This document shows positions 6,037 through 6,413 of a stretch of 6,413 nt of DNA, in pieces. The translations under genes were made by a program, and so were the position numbers. Source of the DNA: Streptomyces albidoflavus (GTDB taxonomy: Bacteria > Actinomycetota > Actinomycetes > Streptomycetales > Streptomycetaceae); NCBI RefSeq assembly GCF_000719955.1, contig NZ_JOII01000071.1, positions 1-6,413 on the forward strand, read 5' to 3'. Below the pieces are notes generated by a model, which saw only the letters and a program-made list of their open reading frames with translations, did not search any database and was not told where the DNA came from. Position 1 is the first letter of the stretch, and every line of letters begins with the position of its first letter.

Positions 6037-6413
6037 GAAGGCGGCGGCAGCCGGCGAGCCAGGCCATGGTGCGCTCCACGGTCCAGCGGTGGCGGCCCAG
6101 CCGTTGCGAGGATTCGACTCCCTTGCGGGCGATGCGGTGGGTGATGCCGCGTTCGCGTAACCATCGCCGCAGGTGGGAGTAGTCGTAGCCCTTGTCGGCG
6201 TGGAGTTTGCCGGGCTTGCGCCGTCGCCGGCCGCGGCGGGAGCGGATCGGCGGGATGCCCTTCACGAGCGGGATCAGGGCCTGGCTGTCGTGCAGGTTGG
6301 CCCCGGAGATGCCGACGGATATGGGCAGACCCGACCGTTCCGTGATCAGGTGGATCTTCGAGCCGTACTTGCCCCGGTCGACAGGATTCGGACCTGTCAG
6401 GTCCCCCTTTTCA
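5939..6413 (-). mobile_element. IS5-family insertion sequence (right copy), 3' part
   Basis: The element begins with GAAGTCATCTC at 5939 and runs off the right edge. It carries one transposase gene on the minus strand, so its tail faces the helicase operon, as does the tail of the left copy. The transposase type (DDE, IS5 family) is clear; the exact IS name cannot be told from this part. Its GC content is clearly above that of the operon. Confidence 0.88.
5948..6413 (-). CDS. IS5-family DDE transposase, C-terminal 155 residues (partial)
   Basis: Catalyses transposition of the IS. The frame is open from the right window edge (the coding strand enters as EKGDLTGPNPVDRGKYGSK) to the TGA at 5948-5950; the GTG at 6265 is internal, not the start. 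Visible family marks are TGPNPVDRGK, SGANLHDSQAL, the second catalytic aspartate in HADKGYD (codon 6194-6196), and the catalytic glutamate in RWTVERTMAWL (codon 6074-6076), followed by the conserved YERKADHFLAF and ICYRRL tail. The first catalytic aspartate lies upstream, beyond the edge. No frameshift or stop interrupts the visible part, so this copy may be functional. A homopolymer stretch AAAAGGGGG sits at the edge on the coding strand. Confidence 0.9.
   Translation of the reverse strand, partial: EKGDLTGPNPVDRGKYGSKIHLITERSGLPISVGISGANLHDSQALIPLVKGIPPIRSRRGRRRRKPGKLHADKGYDYSHLRRWLRERGITHRIARKGVESSQRLGRHRWTVERTMAWLAGCRRLHRRYERKADHFLAFTSIACTLICYRRLTK

Overview
The window looks like actinomycete DNA, most likely Streptomyces or a close relative. 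The flanking transposase DNA is very GC-rich (one 60-base line I counted, 6181-6240, is 75% GC), and the transposase resembles the IS5-family elements common in Streptomyces. The two central genes are less GC-rich: three 60-base lines counted inside the large gene gave 58%, 60% and 63%. They fit an accessory, probably transferred, block.

Layout. Positions 1-98 are the 3' end of an IS5-family insertion sequence, pointing right. A 261-base non-coding leader follows. A very large gene (360-4937, 1525 codons) encodes a superfamily 1 helicase with a C-terminal restriction-endonuclease-like domain (Vsr/DUF559/REase_MTES_1575 type). One base after its stop codon, a second gene (4939-5751, 270 codons) encodes an all-alpha protein whose C-terminal half resembles HEPN/AbiJ-type domains and carries an RNxxHP motif. 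About 190 bases of non-coding DNA with weak hairpins come next. From 5939 to the window end lies the 3' part of a second copy of the same IS, pointing left. The two IS copies therefore sit tail to tail around the two-gene block.

How the parts may work together (inference). A helicase-nuclease fusion next to a small HEPN-like protein, in one tightly coupled operon between two insertion sequences, is the usual look of an anti-phage or anti-plasmid defence module. The helicase part resembles the large SF1 helicase-Vsr defence proteins such as Hhe, although I do not see a recognisable DUF4011 domain. I do not recognise the exact pairing of this helicase-nuclease with this HEPN-like protein as a named system. 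It is the main candidate for something undescribed here. Two TTA codons in the helicase gene suggest that, if the host is a Streptomyces, its translation depends on the bldA tRNA.
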